From Bacteroidales bacterium (GTDB taxonomy: Bacteria; Bacteroidota; Bacteroidia; Bacteroidales; GCA-2748055): a stretch of DNA of 64,000 bases. The translations under genes were made by a program, and so were the position numbers. The notes beneath the pieces were generated by a model that was not told where the DNA came from, did not search any database, and was given only the letters and a program-made list of their open reading frames with translations. Shown in pieces: positions 27,183-36,711 of this stretch. The stretch covers positions 17,220-81,219 of the forward strand of contig JARGFM010000018.1 of assembly GCA_029210725.1 (NCBI GenBank), written 5' to 3'. Numbering within the stretch: the first letter of the stretch is position 1; every line of letters begins with the position of its first letter.

Positions 27183-30100
27183 ATGGCAAAAAAGAAGAAT
27201 TTTATGACCTGTGATGGTAATTATGCCGCAGCGCATATTGCCTACATGTTCAGTGAGGTGGCTGCCATCTATCCCATCACTCCTTCCTCCAACATGGCAG
27301 AACATGTGGACGAGTGGTCGGCAAATGGCAGAAAGAACATTTTCGGAGAGACCGTTAAGGTGGCTGAAATGCAGTCGGAGGCTGGTGCTTCCGGAGCTGT
27401 TCACGGATCCTTGCAGAGCGGTGCTCTCACCACCACATTTACTGCATCCCAGGGACTTCTGTTAATGATCCCCAACATGTACAAAATTTCCGGGGAACTG
27501 CTCCCTGCAGTTTTCCACGTTTCGGCAAGGAGTCTTGCCGCTCAGGCACTCTCAATCTTTGGAGACCATAGTGATGTAATGACGACACGCCAGACTGGAT
27601 TTGCCATGTTGGCAACGGGCAGTGTACAGGAGGTCATGGATCTGGCTGCAGTAGCTCACCTGACTTCCATCAAAACAAGGATTCCTTTCCTTCACTTCTT
27701 TGATGGTTTCCGTACTTCCCATGAAATCCAGAAGGTTGAAGCACCGGATCAGGATGCCCTGGCCAGCTTGCTGGACATGGATGCGCTGAAAGCATTCAGA
27801 GACAATGCACTGAATCCGGAACATCCCGTGACCCGCGGACTGGCTCAGAATCCTGATATCTACTTCCAGACCAGGGAAGCCATTAATAAGTTTTATACCG
27901 GAATTCCTGACCAGGTGGCTGAATACATGAAAGAGATCAGCAAACTGACAGGTCGTGAATACAAGCCTTTTACCTATTACGGGGCCAACGATGCCGAGAA
28001 TATTGTGATTGCCATGGGCTCAGTAACTGAGACCCTGAAGGAAGTTGTAGATCACCTGAATTCCAAAGGTGAAAAGGTAGGCCTTCTTGTTGTTCATCTT
28101 TACAGACCTTTCTCAGCCAAGTACTTTATGGATGTACTTCCCAAGTCTGTGAAGCGTATTGCTGTACTGGACCGCACCAAGGAGCTTGGAGCTAATGGTG
28201 AACCTCTTTACCTGGATGTTAAGGAACTATTTTACGGTAAAGAAAATGCTCCTGTAATCGTGGGTGGCCGTTACGGTCTCTCGTCCAAGGATACCACTCC
28301 TGCCATGATGATCTCTGTTTATGAGAATCTGAAGATGGCAGAACCCAAGAATGGTTTTACAGTAGGTATTGTTGATGATGTGACTTTCACTTCCCTGCCA
28401 CTTCTTCCCGAAATCTCACTGGGAGCTAAAGGAACATTTGAAGGGAAATTCTACGGACTGGGTTCCGATGGTACCGTGGGTGCCAATAAGAACTCCATCA
28501 TGATCATTGGTGAATCGACCGACAAGTATTGCCAGGCCTATTTCGCCTATGATTCAAAAAAATCAGGGGGGATCACCACTTCGCACCTGCGCTTTGGTGA
28601 CAGTCCCATCCGTTCCCCTTACCTGGTGGTCACTCCCGACTTTGTTGCCTGTCATGTGCCTGCTTACCTGGATAAGTATGATATGCTGAAGGGACTGAAA
28701 GAAGGAGGGACCTTTCTGCTGAACTCCATCTGGAGTGAAGAAGAAACCATCAAGCATCTTCCCAACAAGATGAAAAAATATATGGCAGAGCACCATATCA
28801 ATTTCTATGTCATCAATGCCACCAAACTGGCCCAGGAGATTGGGCTGGGTAACCGCACCAACACCATCATGCAATCGGCCTTTTTTAAGATTGCTAATAT
28901 AATTCCTTATGACCATGCGGTTGAAGAAATGCGCAAGTTTATCATCAAGAGTTTCGGCCGCAAGGGCGAGGAGGTGGTGAAGATGAACTTTGCCGCCGTT
29001 GATAAGGGAGGAGATGTTACCAGAATTGAGGTAGATCCTGCCTGGAGCAAGCTGGGAGCTGATGCGAATAAGGCTGATGGAATTGAAATTCCCGATTTTG
29101 TAAGAGAGGTCGTTCAGCCCATCAATAATCTGGCTGGTGATGATCTTCCTGTAAGTGCTTTTACTGGCCGTGAAGATGGGACCTTCCCTGCAGGGACTTC
29201 TCAATATGAGAAGCGCGGTATCGCAGTGAACGTACCCGAATGGATCGCCGACAACTGCATCCAGTGTAACCAGTGCGCCTATGTTTGTCCCCATGCTGCC
29301 ATCCGTCCCTTCCTCATCGACGAGGAGGAGGCCAGGGCACTACCCGGGGGAGTTGAAACGATAAAGGCCACCGGAAAGGCATTTGCAGGTCTGCAATTCA
29401 AGATCCAGGTATCGGTACTTGATTGTACCGGTTGCGGAAACTGTGCCGACGTTTGTCCGTCCAAAACCAAAGCTTTGGAAATGAAGCCGCTGGAAACTCA
29501 GATGGATGAAGTTCCCCAATGGGATCACCTGATTAAGGAGATTTCCTATAAGGATACCCTGGTGGATAAGAAGCAGACCGTGAAGAACAGCCAGTTCGCC
29601 CAGCCCCTTTTCGAATTCTCGGGAGCCTGTGCAGGCTGCGGGGAGACTCCTTATATCAAGTTGATAACCCAGCTGTACGGAGACCAGATGATCGTGGCCA
29701 ATGCCACAGGTTGCTCCTCCATTTATGGAGGCTCCGCACCTTCCACTCCTTACTGTGCCAATGAGAACGGACAGGGCCCTGCCTGGGCCAACTCGCTCTT
29801 CGAGGACAATGCCGAGTATGGATTCGGATTGGCTACGGGTGTGAATAAGAACCGGGATCGGATCAAGAATAAGATGATTGCTGCGATGGACGAAGTGAAG
29901 CCCGCTACAAAAGAGGCCTTCACTGCATGGATCGATTCCATGGAAAACATGGACGCATCCAAGGAAGCATCAGCAAATCTGCTGACCGCTCTGGATAATG
30001 AGTCACATGCCATTGCTGAAGAAATCAAGTGTCTGAAGCAGTACCTGGTGAAGAAATCTATTTGGATCTTTGGTGGTGACGGTTGGGCTTATGACATCGG

Positions 30101-30722
30101 ATTCGGGGGCCTGGATCATGTGATCGCCTCCGGGGAGGATGTGAATATCCTGGTCATGGATACCGAGGTTTACTCCAACACGGGTGGACAGGCCTCCAAG
30201 GCTACCCCGGTGGGTGCCGTGGCCAAGTTTGCCGCTTCCGGAAAGAAAATCCGTAAGAAGGACCTGGGAATGATGGCCATGACCTACGGTTATGTTTATG
30301 TGGCACAGGTATCCATGGGCGCCAGCCAGAGTCAGTACCTGAAAGCAATCAGAGAAGCGGAAGCTTATCCCGGTCCCTCACTCATTATTGCTTACTCTCC
30401 CTGTATCAATCACGGGCTGCGTTCAGGCATGGGTAAGACTCAGTCCCAGGGAAAATCTGCTGTTGATAGTGGCTACTGGCATCTCTATCGCTACAACCCG
30501 GTTCTGGAAGAGGAAGGCAAGAATCCATTTTTACTGGATTCCAAGGAACCCCAGTGGGACCAGTTCCAGGGATTCCTGAAATCGGAAGTACGCTATACCT
30601 CTCTGCAGAAGGCATTCCCGGAAGAAGCCGCTGTATTGTTTAAATCGGCAGAGACCAATGCCAAGTGGCGATATGACAGCTATGTGCGCATGGCCAGCCT
30701 GGATTTTGCACCAAAGGTATAG
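27183..30722 (+). CDS. nifJ: Pyruvate:ferredoxin (flavodoxin) oxidoreductase
   Basis: A 1179-residue single-chain PFOR that converts pyruvate and CoA to acetyl-CoA, CO2 and reduced ferredoxin. Domain I has YPITPSSNMAEHVDEW near residue 35. Two ferredoxin-type clusters are bound by CIQCNQCAYVCPHAA and CTGCGNCADVCPS (about residues 690-760). The proximal cluster and TPP domain begin at CAGCGETPYIK and include GDGWAYDIGFGGLDHV and TEVYSNTGGQASKATP. All domains of the fused alpha2 form are present. It is flanked by terminators, so it is monocistronic. With Rnf in the same window it supports ferredoxin-based energy metabolism. Confidence 0.98.
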   Translation: MAKKKNFMTCDGNYAAAHIAYMFSEVAAIYPITPSSNMAEHVDEWSANGRKNIFGETVKVAEMQSEAGASGAVHGSLQSGALTTTFTASQGLLLMIPNMYKISGELLPAVFHVSARSLAAQALSIFGDHSDVMTTRQTGFAMLATGSVQEVMDLAAVAHLTSIKTRIPFLHFFDGFRTSHEIQKVEAPDQDALASLLDMDALKAFRDNALNPEHPVTRGLAQNPDIYFQTREAINKFYTGIPDQVAEYMKEISKLTGREYKPFTYYGANDAENIVIAMGSVTETLKEVVDHLNSKGEKVGLLVVHLYRPFSAKYFMDVLPKSVKRIAVLDRTKELGANGEPLYLDVKELFYGKENAPVIVGGRYGLSSKDTTPAMMISVYENLKMAEPKNGFTVGIVDDVTFTSLPLLPEISLGAKGTFEGKFYGLGSDGTVGANKNSIMIIGESTDKYCQAYFAYDSKKSGGITTSHLRFGDSPIRSPYLVVTPDFVACHVPAYLDKYDMLKGLKEGGTFLLNSIWSEEETIKHLPNKMKKYMAEHHINFYVINATKLAQEIGLGNRTNTIMQSAFFKIANIIPYDHAVEEMRKFIIKSFGRKGEEVVKMNFAAVDKGGDVTRIEVDPAWSKLGADANKADGIEIPDFVREVVQPINNLAGDDLPVSAFTGREDGTFPAGTSQYEKRGIAVNVPEWIADNCIQCNQCAYVCPHAAIRPFLIDEEEARALPGGVETIKATGKAFAGLQFKIQVSVLDCTGCGNCADVCPSKTKALEMKPLETQMDEVPQWDHLIKEISYKDTLVDKKQTVKNSQFAQPLFEFSGACAGCGETPYIKLITQLYGDQMIVANATGCSSIYGGSAPSTPYCANENGQGPAWANSLFEDNAEYGFGLATGVNKNRDRIKNKMIAAMDEVKPATKEAFTAWIDSMENMDASKEASANLLTALDNESHAIAEEIKCLKQYLVKKSIWIFGGDGWAYDIGFGGLDHVIASGEDVNILVMDTEVYSNTGGQASKATPVGAVAKFAASGKKIRKKDLGMMAMTYGYVYVAQVSMGASQSQYLKAIREAEAYPGPSLIIAYSPCINHGLRSGMGKTQSQGKSAVDSGYWHLYRYNPVLEEEGKNPFLLDSKEPQWDQFQGFLKSEVRYTSLQKAFPEEAAVLFKSAETNAKWRYDSYVRMASLDFAPKV

Positions 30723-30756
30723 TTTAGTGAACATCCGAAGGATCAATCAGATAATT

Positions 30757-30782
30757 AAACCGTCCGGGCAACCGGGCGGTTT
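30757..30782 (+). terminator. Terminator hairpin after PFOR gene
   Basis: AAACCGTCCGG (30757-30767) pairs with CCGGGCGGTTT (30772-30782), with one G-U pair and a GCAA tetraloop. The following T tract is short and broken. Confidence 0.7.
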
Positions 30783-30885
30783 ATAATTTGCGGCCGGGTT
30801 ATGGTCTTTCTTTTCGAATGGTACCTGGCATACTTTCGTTTTTTTCTCCTTAAATATCCCTTCGGGGCATTATCCCGAAGTTTAC

Positions 30886-30893
30886 TAACTTTG
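30886..30893 (+). promoter_or_regulatory. -7 promoter element of ruvX
   Basis: TAACTTTG matches TAnnTTTG and lies 17 nt before the TTG start codon at 30911, so the leader would be about 10 nt. Confidence 0.5.
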
Positions 30894-30910
30894 CAGCAAA
30901 AACGGGGGTA

Positions 30911-31336
30911 TTGGGAAGGATAGTTGCTATCGATTACGGGACCAGGCGGACTGGAGTGGCAGTTACCGATCCGGGACAAATGATTGCTTCCCCCATGGAG
31001 ACAGTACCTACACATGCTTTGATGCATTTCCTGCAGGCTTACCTGGAGAAGGAGCATGTGGAGCTGCTTGTGGTGGGCCATCCCCGGCAGATGGATCATA
31101 GCGAATCGGAGTCCATGAAGGAGATACGTTTTTTCGTGGCAGCTTTTAAAAAGCGCTTTAAGGAGATCCCGGTGGCTTACATGGATGAGCGTTTTACCTC
31201 AAAAATGGCCATGGACGCAATGATCTCCGGAGGGATGAAAAAATCTGACAGGAGGGTAAAGGGGAATGTGGACAGGGTGAGTGCTGCCCTTATTCTGCAA
31301 TCTTTTCTGGAAAGAAGGAACAATATGCGTCATTAA
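30911..31336 (+). CDS. ruvX: Putative Holliday junction resolvase RuvX/YqgF
   Basis: A 141-residue RNase H-fold protein. VAIDYGTRRTGVAVTDP carries the first catalytic Asp; VVGHPRQMD and MDERFTSKMA are the next conserved blocks; VDRVSAALILQSFL ends the fold with the last acidic residue. In bacteria YqgF is needed for 5' processing of pre-16S rRNA and is also annotated as a junction resolvase. The start is TTG (30911-30913), directly after a G-rich stretch and shortly after a -7 element; no ATG lies between them. It is followed 34 nt later by def. Confidence 0.9.
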   Translation: MGRIVAIDYGTRRTGVAVTDPGQMIASPMETVPTHALMHFLQAYLEKEHVELLVVGHPRQMDHSESESMKEIRFFVAAFKKRFKEIPVAYMDERFTSKMAMDAMISGGMKKSDRRVKGNVDRVSAALILQSFLERRNNMRH

Positions 31337-31370
31337 GTGTTTTTTTTTGTTAAAAGGACTTAGATAGGAA

Positions 31371-31934
31371 ATGGTATTACCGGTATATGTTTACGGAATG
31401 TCGGTGCTTCGGAAAATTGCACCGGAGATTCCTGAAGATTATAAGGAACTGGATCAGTTGATTGCAGATATGTTTGAAACCATGCGAGCCAGTGACGGGA
31501 TTGGACTGGCAGCGCCCCAGGTTGGTAAATCAATGAGGATTTTTGTTGTCGATACTTCTCCCGTGGCTGATGCCGCCAAGGAACTGGAACTCGCTGAATT
31601 CAAGAAGGTTTTTATCAATCCCTATATTCTGGAAGAGTGGGGCGATCCCCGGACTTCCGAAGAGGGCTGTCTGAGTCTTCCAAATATTCGGGAAGATGTT
31701 ACCCGCCCCAGTTATGTTCGCATTGAGTACTATGATGAGAACTGGAACCTGAAGGAGGAGGAGTACGACGGGATCCGGGCCAGGGTCATCCAGCACGAGT
31801 ATGATCACCTGGAAGGAAAGTTGTTTGTGGACCGGATCAGTCCCCTTCGCCGCAAATTACTGTCGGCCCGTCTGAACGCCATCAGTCACGGGCGCGCCGA
31901 TTGCGATTACCGGATGGTCTATCCGAAAAAGTAA
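31371..31934 (+). CDS. def: Peptide deformylase
   Basis: A 187-residue metalloenzyme that removes the formyl group from N-terminal formyl-Met of new proteins. The three family motifs are present: GIGLAAPQVG (43-52), EEGCLSLP with metal ligand C100, and QHEYDHLEG with H142 and H146 as ligands and E143 as the general base. Length fits type 1 deformylases. It probably shares a transcript with ruvX. Confidence 0.97.
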   Translation: MVLPVYVYGMSVLRKIAPEIPEDYKELDQLIADMFETMRASDGIGLAAPQVGKSMRIFVVDTSPVADAAKELELAEFKKVFINPYILEEWGDPRTSEEGCLSLPNIREDVTRPSYVRIEYYDENWNLKEEEYDGIRARVIQHEYDHLEGKLFVDRISPLRRKLLSARLNAISHGRADCDYRMVYPKK

Positions 31935-31966
31935 ATACAGCCACTTTAATTGCAGCTAAGCACAAA

Positions 31967-32001
31967 CGAAAGAGGGCTGCCCCTGTGGACGCCCTCCTTC
32001 G
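31967..32001. terminator. Hairpin between convergent def and flavoprotein genes
   Basis: CGAA-a-GAGGGC (31967-31977) pairs with GCCCTC-c-TTCG (31991-32001), giving 6 bp plus 4 bp around one mismatch. No T tract follows on either side, so it is a weak terminator candidate. Confidence 0.35.
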
Positions 32002-32026
32002 CTAACTGTCTTGTACAGGGTGGTTT

Positions 32027-33034
32027 TTATATCACGGCGTTAAAATGCTCTTCAGATTTCAGGAGCAAATCGATGTACTGGGCGCGCTTATAGACAAAAG
32101 GATCGTTGATGGCTTTTGAGCTCAGCGTACCTCTGAATGCTTCGATGGAATCATATTCTTTGCGATCCATCCACTCTTCCAGCTCCTGTAACATCTCTGC
32201 GGCATGTCCCACCCCGTGGTGGTAGAAGGTACTGACGGCCTCCACGGCGCTGGCGCCGGCCAGGATCATCTTAACAATATCGATTCCTTCATAGATCCCG
32301 TTGTTCGCTGCAACGCTGGCATTCAGGTTTCCGTGTGTAAGTCCGACATAACGGATAGACAGACGGTGGTCGCTGTGTGTACTTAAGTTCCAGGGAGAAA
32401 CATGTTTCTCAGCTTCCACATCGATATCCGGTTCAAAAAGCCTGTTAAAAAGAATAAAGGCGTCTGCACCTGCTTCGTCCATATCCTTAATGGTCTTAAG
32501 TACATTGGTATAGAAGGGACTCAGCTTAACGCTCACCGGGACCTTCACTGCGGCTTTTACTGCTTTCAGGACCTCAATCTGCTGAAGAATGACATCATGT
32601 CCCGATTTGTCAAAATCGCGGGGTACGGAGAAAAAATTCAGTTCCAGTCCAGCAACTCCTGTCTCTTCGAGCAATTTGGCATACTCTACCCATGATTCTT
32701 TGTAGACAGCATTCAGGCTGGCAAAAACCGGAATGGAGAGTGCGTCCACTATCTGTTTCAGGTTATATATATGCTCTTTGGGACCCCCGTGTTCAATTCT
32801 CGGAAAGAGGCTGATCATTTCAGCATGACGTTCATCGTAGGCTTCCAGCTGATTGCTAAGTTCGTTGTCTTCTAACTGAATCTGCTCTTCAAACAGGGAG
32901 CGGTATACCACTGCTGCGACTCCTGCCTTTTCTGCCTCTTTCAGTTTTTCGAGGTTATTTGAGAGATTACATGCACCCAGGATCAGAGGGTTCTTCAGGG
33001 TGACTCCCATGTGTTTTGTTGTCAGTGTTGCCAT
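32027..33034 (-). CDS. Dihydroorotate dehydrogenase-like flavoprotein
   Basis: A 335-residue TIM-barrel protein related to class 1 dihydroorotate dehydrogenases. Visible are the N-terminal strand and FMN-phosphate region (MGVTLKNPLILGACNLSNN), VAGLELNFFSVP, VPVSVKLSPFYTN and ILAGASAVEAVSTFYHHG. The true PyrD catalytic segment (a Ser/Cys with NCPN-type motif) is not evident; the NFFSVP segment occupies that place. Bacteroidota carry this paralogue in addition to PyrD, often close to the pyruvate:ferredoxin oxidoreductase gene, as here. The substrate is unknown, so a pyrimidine role should not be assumed. Confidence 0.85.
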   Translation of the reverse strand: MATLTTKHMGVTLKNPLILGACNLSNNLEKLKEAEKAGVAAVVYRSLFEEQIQLEDNELSNQLEAYDERHAEMISLFPRIEHGGPKEHIYNLKQIVDALSIPVFASLNAVYKESWVEYAKLLEETGVAGLELNFFSVPRDFDKSGHDVILQQIEVLKAVKAAVKVPVSVKLSPFYTNVLKTIKDMDEAGADAFILFNRLFEPDIDVEAEKHVSPWNLSTHSDHRLSIRYVGLTHGNLNASVAANNGIYEGIDIVKMILAGASAVEAVSTFYHHGVGHAAEMLQELEEWMDRKEYDSIEAFRGTLSSKAINDPFVYKRAQYIDLLLKSEEHFNAVI

Positions 33035-33169
33035 TTGAAAAAGATTATCGTTTATATAAATCTAGTATATAAAACTACCAACATATGGGAAAGGTTCACT
33101 TAAATGGAAAGAAAAGCAGATATTTTTCAATTCCCTGCATGAATCCGGTAAAGGACCTTTCGGGGCATC

Positions 33170-35293
33170 ATGTACGATTTGCGAAAACTGCCCGTGTTAC
33201 GCGCCCTTGTTCCCTTTTTCGGGGGAGTGGTATGTGGAACAGCCTGTTTTACATCGATCCTCCCATGGAGAGTGCTCATTATGTCTCTTATTATCTGGAC
33301 ATTGGCCCTCTTTTTGTACTTCCGTCAGGGAAGCAGGACAAGCTCGCATCCCTGGCTTCTTCCGGCCCTTCTCTTCCTGCTTATCTTTGTCCTGGGTTGG
33401 GGGAATGCGATGCTTTCAAAGCCTGCAGACCCCGGTTTTCCCATTGATGAACGAGTGCTTGTTAGGGGTGAAGTCAGCGGAGCTCCAATACCCGGACCTC
33501 AGGCGCACAGCTTTGATCTGGAGGTTCATCTGCTTGTTTCAGGCGATTCCCGGTTCAGGGTGCACACTCATCTCCGGGCTTATTTCAGGATTCAGGCCGA
33601 CTCCCTGATCCCGGATGCCGGAGAGATCTGGCAGTTTTCAGGAAAACTGGCAGCTATACAAAACAACGGGAACCCGGGCGAATTCGACTATAAATCTCTG
33701 ATGAGCAGGAGAAATTGCTGGTACCGCTTCTATATCTCCACCGGAGAGGAGTCGGATGTCTGCAACAGGAGGATAGAAGGGGATCAAAGGCGCCTTTCTT
33801 CCTCCCTGATTCGAAAAAGGATAACCGGACACTGGCACGGGGACACGGAGGAAATCTCTCTGCTGAAGGCTGTCTGCCTGGGCGATCGTTCGTCGCTGAC
33901 CGATGAACTGCGCCAGGTTTATACCGCTGCAGGGGGAATGCACCTGCTCGCGGTGTCGGGATTGCATGTGGGGCTTATCTGGTGGGTCTTGCAGTATATG
34001 ACAGCCTGGATGTACCTGCTTTTCAGGAGTGAGAAACAGAAAACTGTGGCCATACTGGGACTACTTTGGTTCTACGCCTTTGTGACCGGGTTCTCCTCTT
34101 CTGTCAGCAGAGCTGTATGCATGTTTTCCTTTTTTTCTGCCGGCAGGATCCTGGGTAAGCGAATCCATCCATTGAACGTGGTATTTGTGTCGGCTTTTCT
34201 ACTGGTGCTGATCCAGCCTGTCCGGCTTCTGGATGTTGGTTTCCAGCTGTCCTACTGTGCCATAACGGGAATTGTAAGCTTTTTCCCGCTGTTGAAGAAC
34301 CTGACCCGGATTAAAAACCGGCTGCTCCGAAAGATATGGGAAGCTGCCTCAGTGAGTCTGGCGGCCCAGTTAAGCACAGCTCCCCTGGTCATCTATTACT
34401 TCCATCAGCTGCCCCTCTATTCCTTATTGACCAGTTTGATTGCAATCCCCCTGCTCAGTGTATTGATTTCTGTCTTTGTCTGCTCTGTACCTTTTATATC
34501 TGCAGGTATCCTGGAGGATTTTTTCAATTTTCTGCTGGTAGGGCTGGCCCGCCTGATGAACGGGTTGATGGATCAGATTTCCACCCTTCCGGGTGCTTTA
34601 CCGGACGGACTACAGATGGATCTGCTAAGTCTCTCTGTCGGGCTCCTGATTCTGCTGTTGCTTGCCACCTTCCTCCATGGCAACAGGCGGATCCCCCCTT
34701 ACCTGATTTTATTGCTGATATCTGTATCCCTGATTTGGAGCTCCACTTCCTCCTTGAAATGCCAGCATTCTTCCGAACTGATCATCACCCATTTCAGAGG
34801 GGCCTCCATGATCATTTTCCGGCAGGGGAGGGCACTTGACCAGTACTGCTGGTACAGGGACAGCAGCTCCAGGGATTATATGAAAGCTTACAGTGATGGA
34901 TGCTGGAGCAGGAGGAGGTATCAGAAACAACTGTATGCGCCGGAGGAGGCAGGGAGTTTCTCTGAGCGGATTTCCGGCTGTGTCTGGCTTGCGGAAGGAC
35001 TCTGGTTGTTGGGAAATGATTTATGTTCCGGTCTCGTGTTTGGCCAGGGCCTGGAGGAAAACAGGTGGGGATCTGCATTTGGCGATTCGGCGAACGCTCT
35101 GACTTTCACTCCCTGTTTTATCCTGCTTTCGGGTGAACCTGAGCCTGGCAGTCTGCAGGAAGTCCCGTGGAGGGATCAAACAGACCTGGTGATCGATGGA
35201 TCGAACCGTAGCTGGTATAAAGACAGATTGGATGCCGGCTGGGATGGGAGCTATTTGACAGATCGCTCGGGAGCCTACGTGAAAAGATGGTAA
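33170..35293 (+). CDS. comEC: ComEC/Rec2-family competence membrane protein, without metallo-beta-lactamase domain
   Basis: A 707-residue membrane protein. An N-terminal DUF4131/OB-like part (about residues 25-190) is followed by the Competence domain with about ten membrane segments. Conserved blocks include LLKAVCLGDRSSLTDELRQ, AAGGMHLLAVSGLHVGLIW and FVTGFSSSVSRAVCM. The C-terminal ~190 residues are soluble and lack the HxHxDH motif of the metallo-beta-lactamase domain found in Bacillus ComEC. ComEC forms the inner-membrane channel for DNA uptake. The shorter form is common in Bacteroidota. Start MYDLRKLPVLRALVPF is family-like. Confidence 0.88.
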   Translation: MYDLRKLPVLRALVPFFGGVVCGTACFTSILPWRVLIMSLIIWTLALFLYFRQGSRTSSHPWLLPALLFLLIFVLGWGNAMLSKPADPGFPIDERVLVRGEVSGAPIPGPQAHSFDLEVHLLVSGDSRFRVHTHLRAYFRIQADSLIPDAGEIWQFSGKLAAIQNNGNPGEFDYKSLMSRRNCWYRFYISTGEESDVCNRRIEGDQRRLSSSLIRKRITGHWHGDTEEISLLKAVCLGDRSSLTDELRQVYTAAGGMHLLAVSGLHVGLIWWVLQYMTAWMYLLFRSEKQKTVAILGLLWFYAFVTGFSSSVSRAVCMFSFFSAGRILGKRIHPLNVVFVSAFLLVLIQPVRLLDVGFQLSYCAITGIVSFFPLLKNLTRIKNRLLRKIWEAASVSLAAQLSTAPLVIYYFHQLPLYSLLTSLIAIPLLSVLISVFVCSVPFISAGILEDFFNFLLVGLARLMNGLMDQISTLPGALPDGLQMDLLSLSVGLLILLLLATFLHGNRRIPPYLILLLISVSLIWSSTSSLKCQHSSELIITHFRGASMIIFRQGRALDQYCWYRDSSSRDYMKAYSDGCWSRRRYQKQLYAPEEAGSFSERISGCVWLAEGLWLLGNDLCSGLVFGQGLEENRWGSAFGDSANALTFTPCFILLSGEPEPGSLQEVPWRDQTDLVIDGSNRSWYKDRLDAGWDGSYLTDRSGAYVKRW

Positions 35294-35364
35294 AAAAAAG
35301 GGCTGTCCATGTGTACTATTGGACAATTATCTGTTATTTTGTTGTGTAGTTTTTTTATAGATTT

Positions 35365-36705
35365 ATGCGTATTGTAATTGCCGGAGCTGGCGAAGTCGGA
35401 ACACATCTGGCCAAGATGCTCAGTAATGAGGAACACGACCTGATTGTGATCGATAACGATGGCGATCGTCTGAAGACCATTGGCAGTACCCTGGATGTAC
35501 TGACCATTGAAGGGAATGCCAACTCCATAGCCCAGTTAAAAGAAGCAAAGATCGGGAAAGCCGATCTGCTGATCAGTGTCACCTCCTCGGAAGATGTGAA
35601 TATTAACTGTTCCATACTTTGTAAGAGGCTCGGGGCCAAGAAAACCATAGCCAGAATTGATAATCAGGAATATCTCCTTCCTGCCAACAAAGAGATCTTC
35701 GAAAACCTGGGAGTGGATTATATGATCTACCCGGAAAAAATTGCTGCCCGGGAGATCGTGGGTTTACTTTCGGAGACCGGAAGTACGGAGGTGGTGGAAT
35801 TCGGGGGAGGGAAACTGCATATGTATGTGATCAGACTGGATAAAGATGCCCCGATTATCAACAAATCCCTGAGGGAAATTGCCCCGGGCAATGAAAGCCT
35901 GGAATACAGGGCTGTGGCCATTACACGGAAGGGGCAAACCATCGTGCCCTCGGGCGATGACCGCTTCGAAGAGGGTGACCTGGTTTATGTGATCAGCAGC
36001 AGAACGGGACTGAAGCAGCTCTATAAATACTCGGGGAAGAAGCAGTTTGAAGTCCGGGATATCATGATCCTGGGGGGCAGCCGGATTGGAAGAAAAACCG
36101 CCGATGCCCTGGGGAAGCAACACTATGTGAAACTTATCGAAAAGGACAGGCAGCGCAGTTATGCCCTTTCCAATCTGCTGAACAATACCCTGGTCATCCA
36201 TGGCGATGGCACCGATATGGAGCTGTTAAGGCAGGAAGGGCTGGAGAAGATGGATGCCTTTGTGGCTGTGACGGGGAACTCGGAGACCAATATACTCTCC
36301 TGCCTGCTGGCCAAGCATATGGGAGTTAAAAGAACCATTGCCGAGGTGGAGAATATGGACTATATCCATCTGGCCGAGAATATCGGGGTGGATACCATCA
36401 TAAATAAAAAACTGATCACTGCCAGCCGGATTTTCCGTTTTACCATGAGCGAAGAGGTTTCGAGCATCAAGTGTCTTACGGGTACCGCAGCGGAGGTGTT
36501 GGAGTTTGTAGTAAAACCTGATGCTCCTGCCACGGCGGGAAAACTGAAGGATATTCACTTTCATAAGGAGGCCATTATCGGAGGGGTGATCCGGGGAAAA
36601 AAAGCCTTTATCGCCCATGGGGAAACCCATATTAAACCTTACGACCGGGTGGTGGTTTTTGCTTTGCCGGGAGTGATCCATACCATTGGCAAGTTTTTCA
36701 ACTAA
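35365..36705 (+). CDS. trkA: Trk potassium uptake regulator TrkA
   Basis: A 446-residue cytoplasmic regulator with two RCK units. Each has an NAD-binding Rossmann start: IVIAGAGEVGTHLAKML (residues 3-19) and MILGGSRIGRKTADALG (about 233-249). Each is followed by a TrkA-C domain (for example ELRE-like KSLREIAPGNESLEYRAVAI). It gates the TrkH channel in response to nucleotides. It lies 6 nt before trkH and is surely co-transcribed. Confidence 0.97.
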   Translation: MRIVIAGAGEVGTHLAKMLSNEEHDLIVIDNDGDRLKTIGSTLDVLTIEGNANSIAQLKEAKIGKADLLISVTSSEDVNINCSILCKRLGAKKTIARIDNQEYLLPANKEIFENLGVDYMIYPEKIAAREIVGLLSETGSTEVVEFGGGKLHMYVIRLDKDAPIINKSLREIAPGNESLEYRAVAITRKGQTIVPSGDDRFEEGDLVYVISSRTGLKQLYKYSGKKQFEVRDIMILGGSRIGRKTADALGKQHYVKLIEKDRQRSYALSNLLNNTLVIHGDGTDMELLRQEGLEKMDAFVAVTGNSETNILSCLLAKHMGVKRTIAEVENMDYIHLAENIGVDTIINKKLITASRIFRFTMSEEVSSIKCLTGTAAEVLEFVVKPDAPATAGKLKDIHFHKEAIIGGVIRGKKAFIAHGETHIKPYDRVVVFALPGVIHTIGKFFN

Positions 36706-36711
36706 CGAAGG

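Noticed and set aside
33085..33447. Plus-strand open frame before comEC
   Set aside because: Overlaps the comEC start in another frame and shows no conserved feature; comEC from 33170 explains the region.
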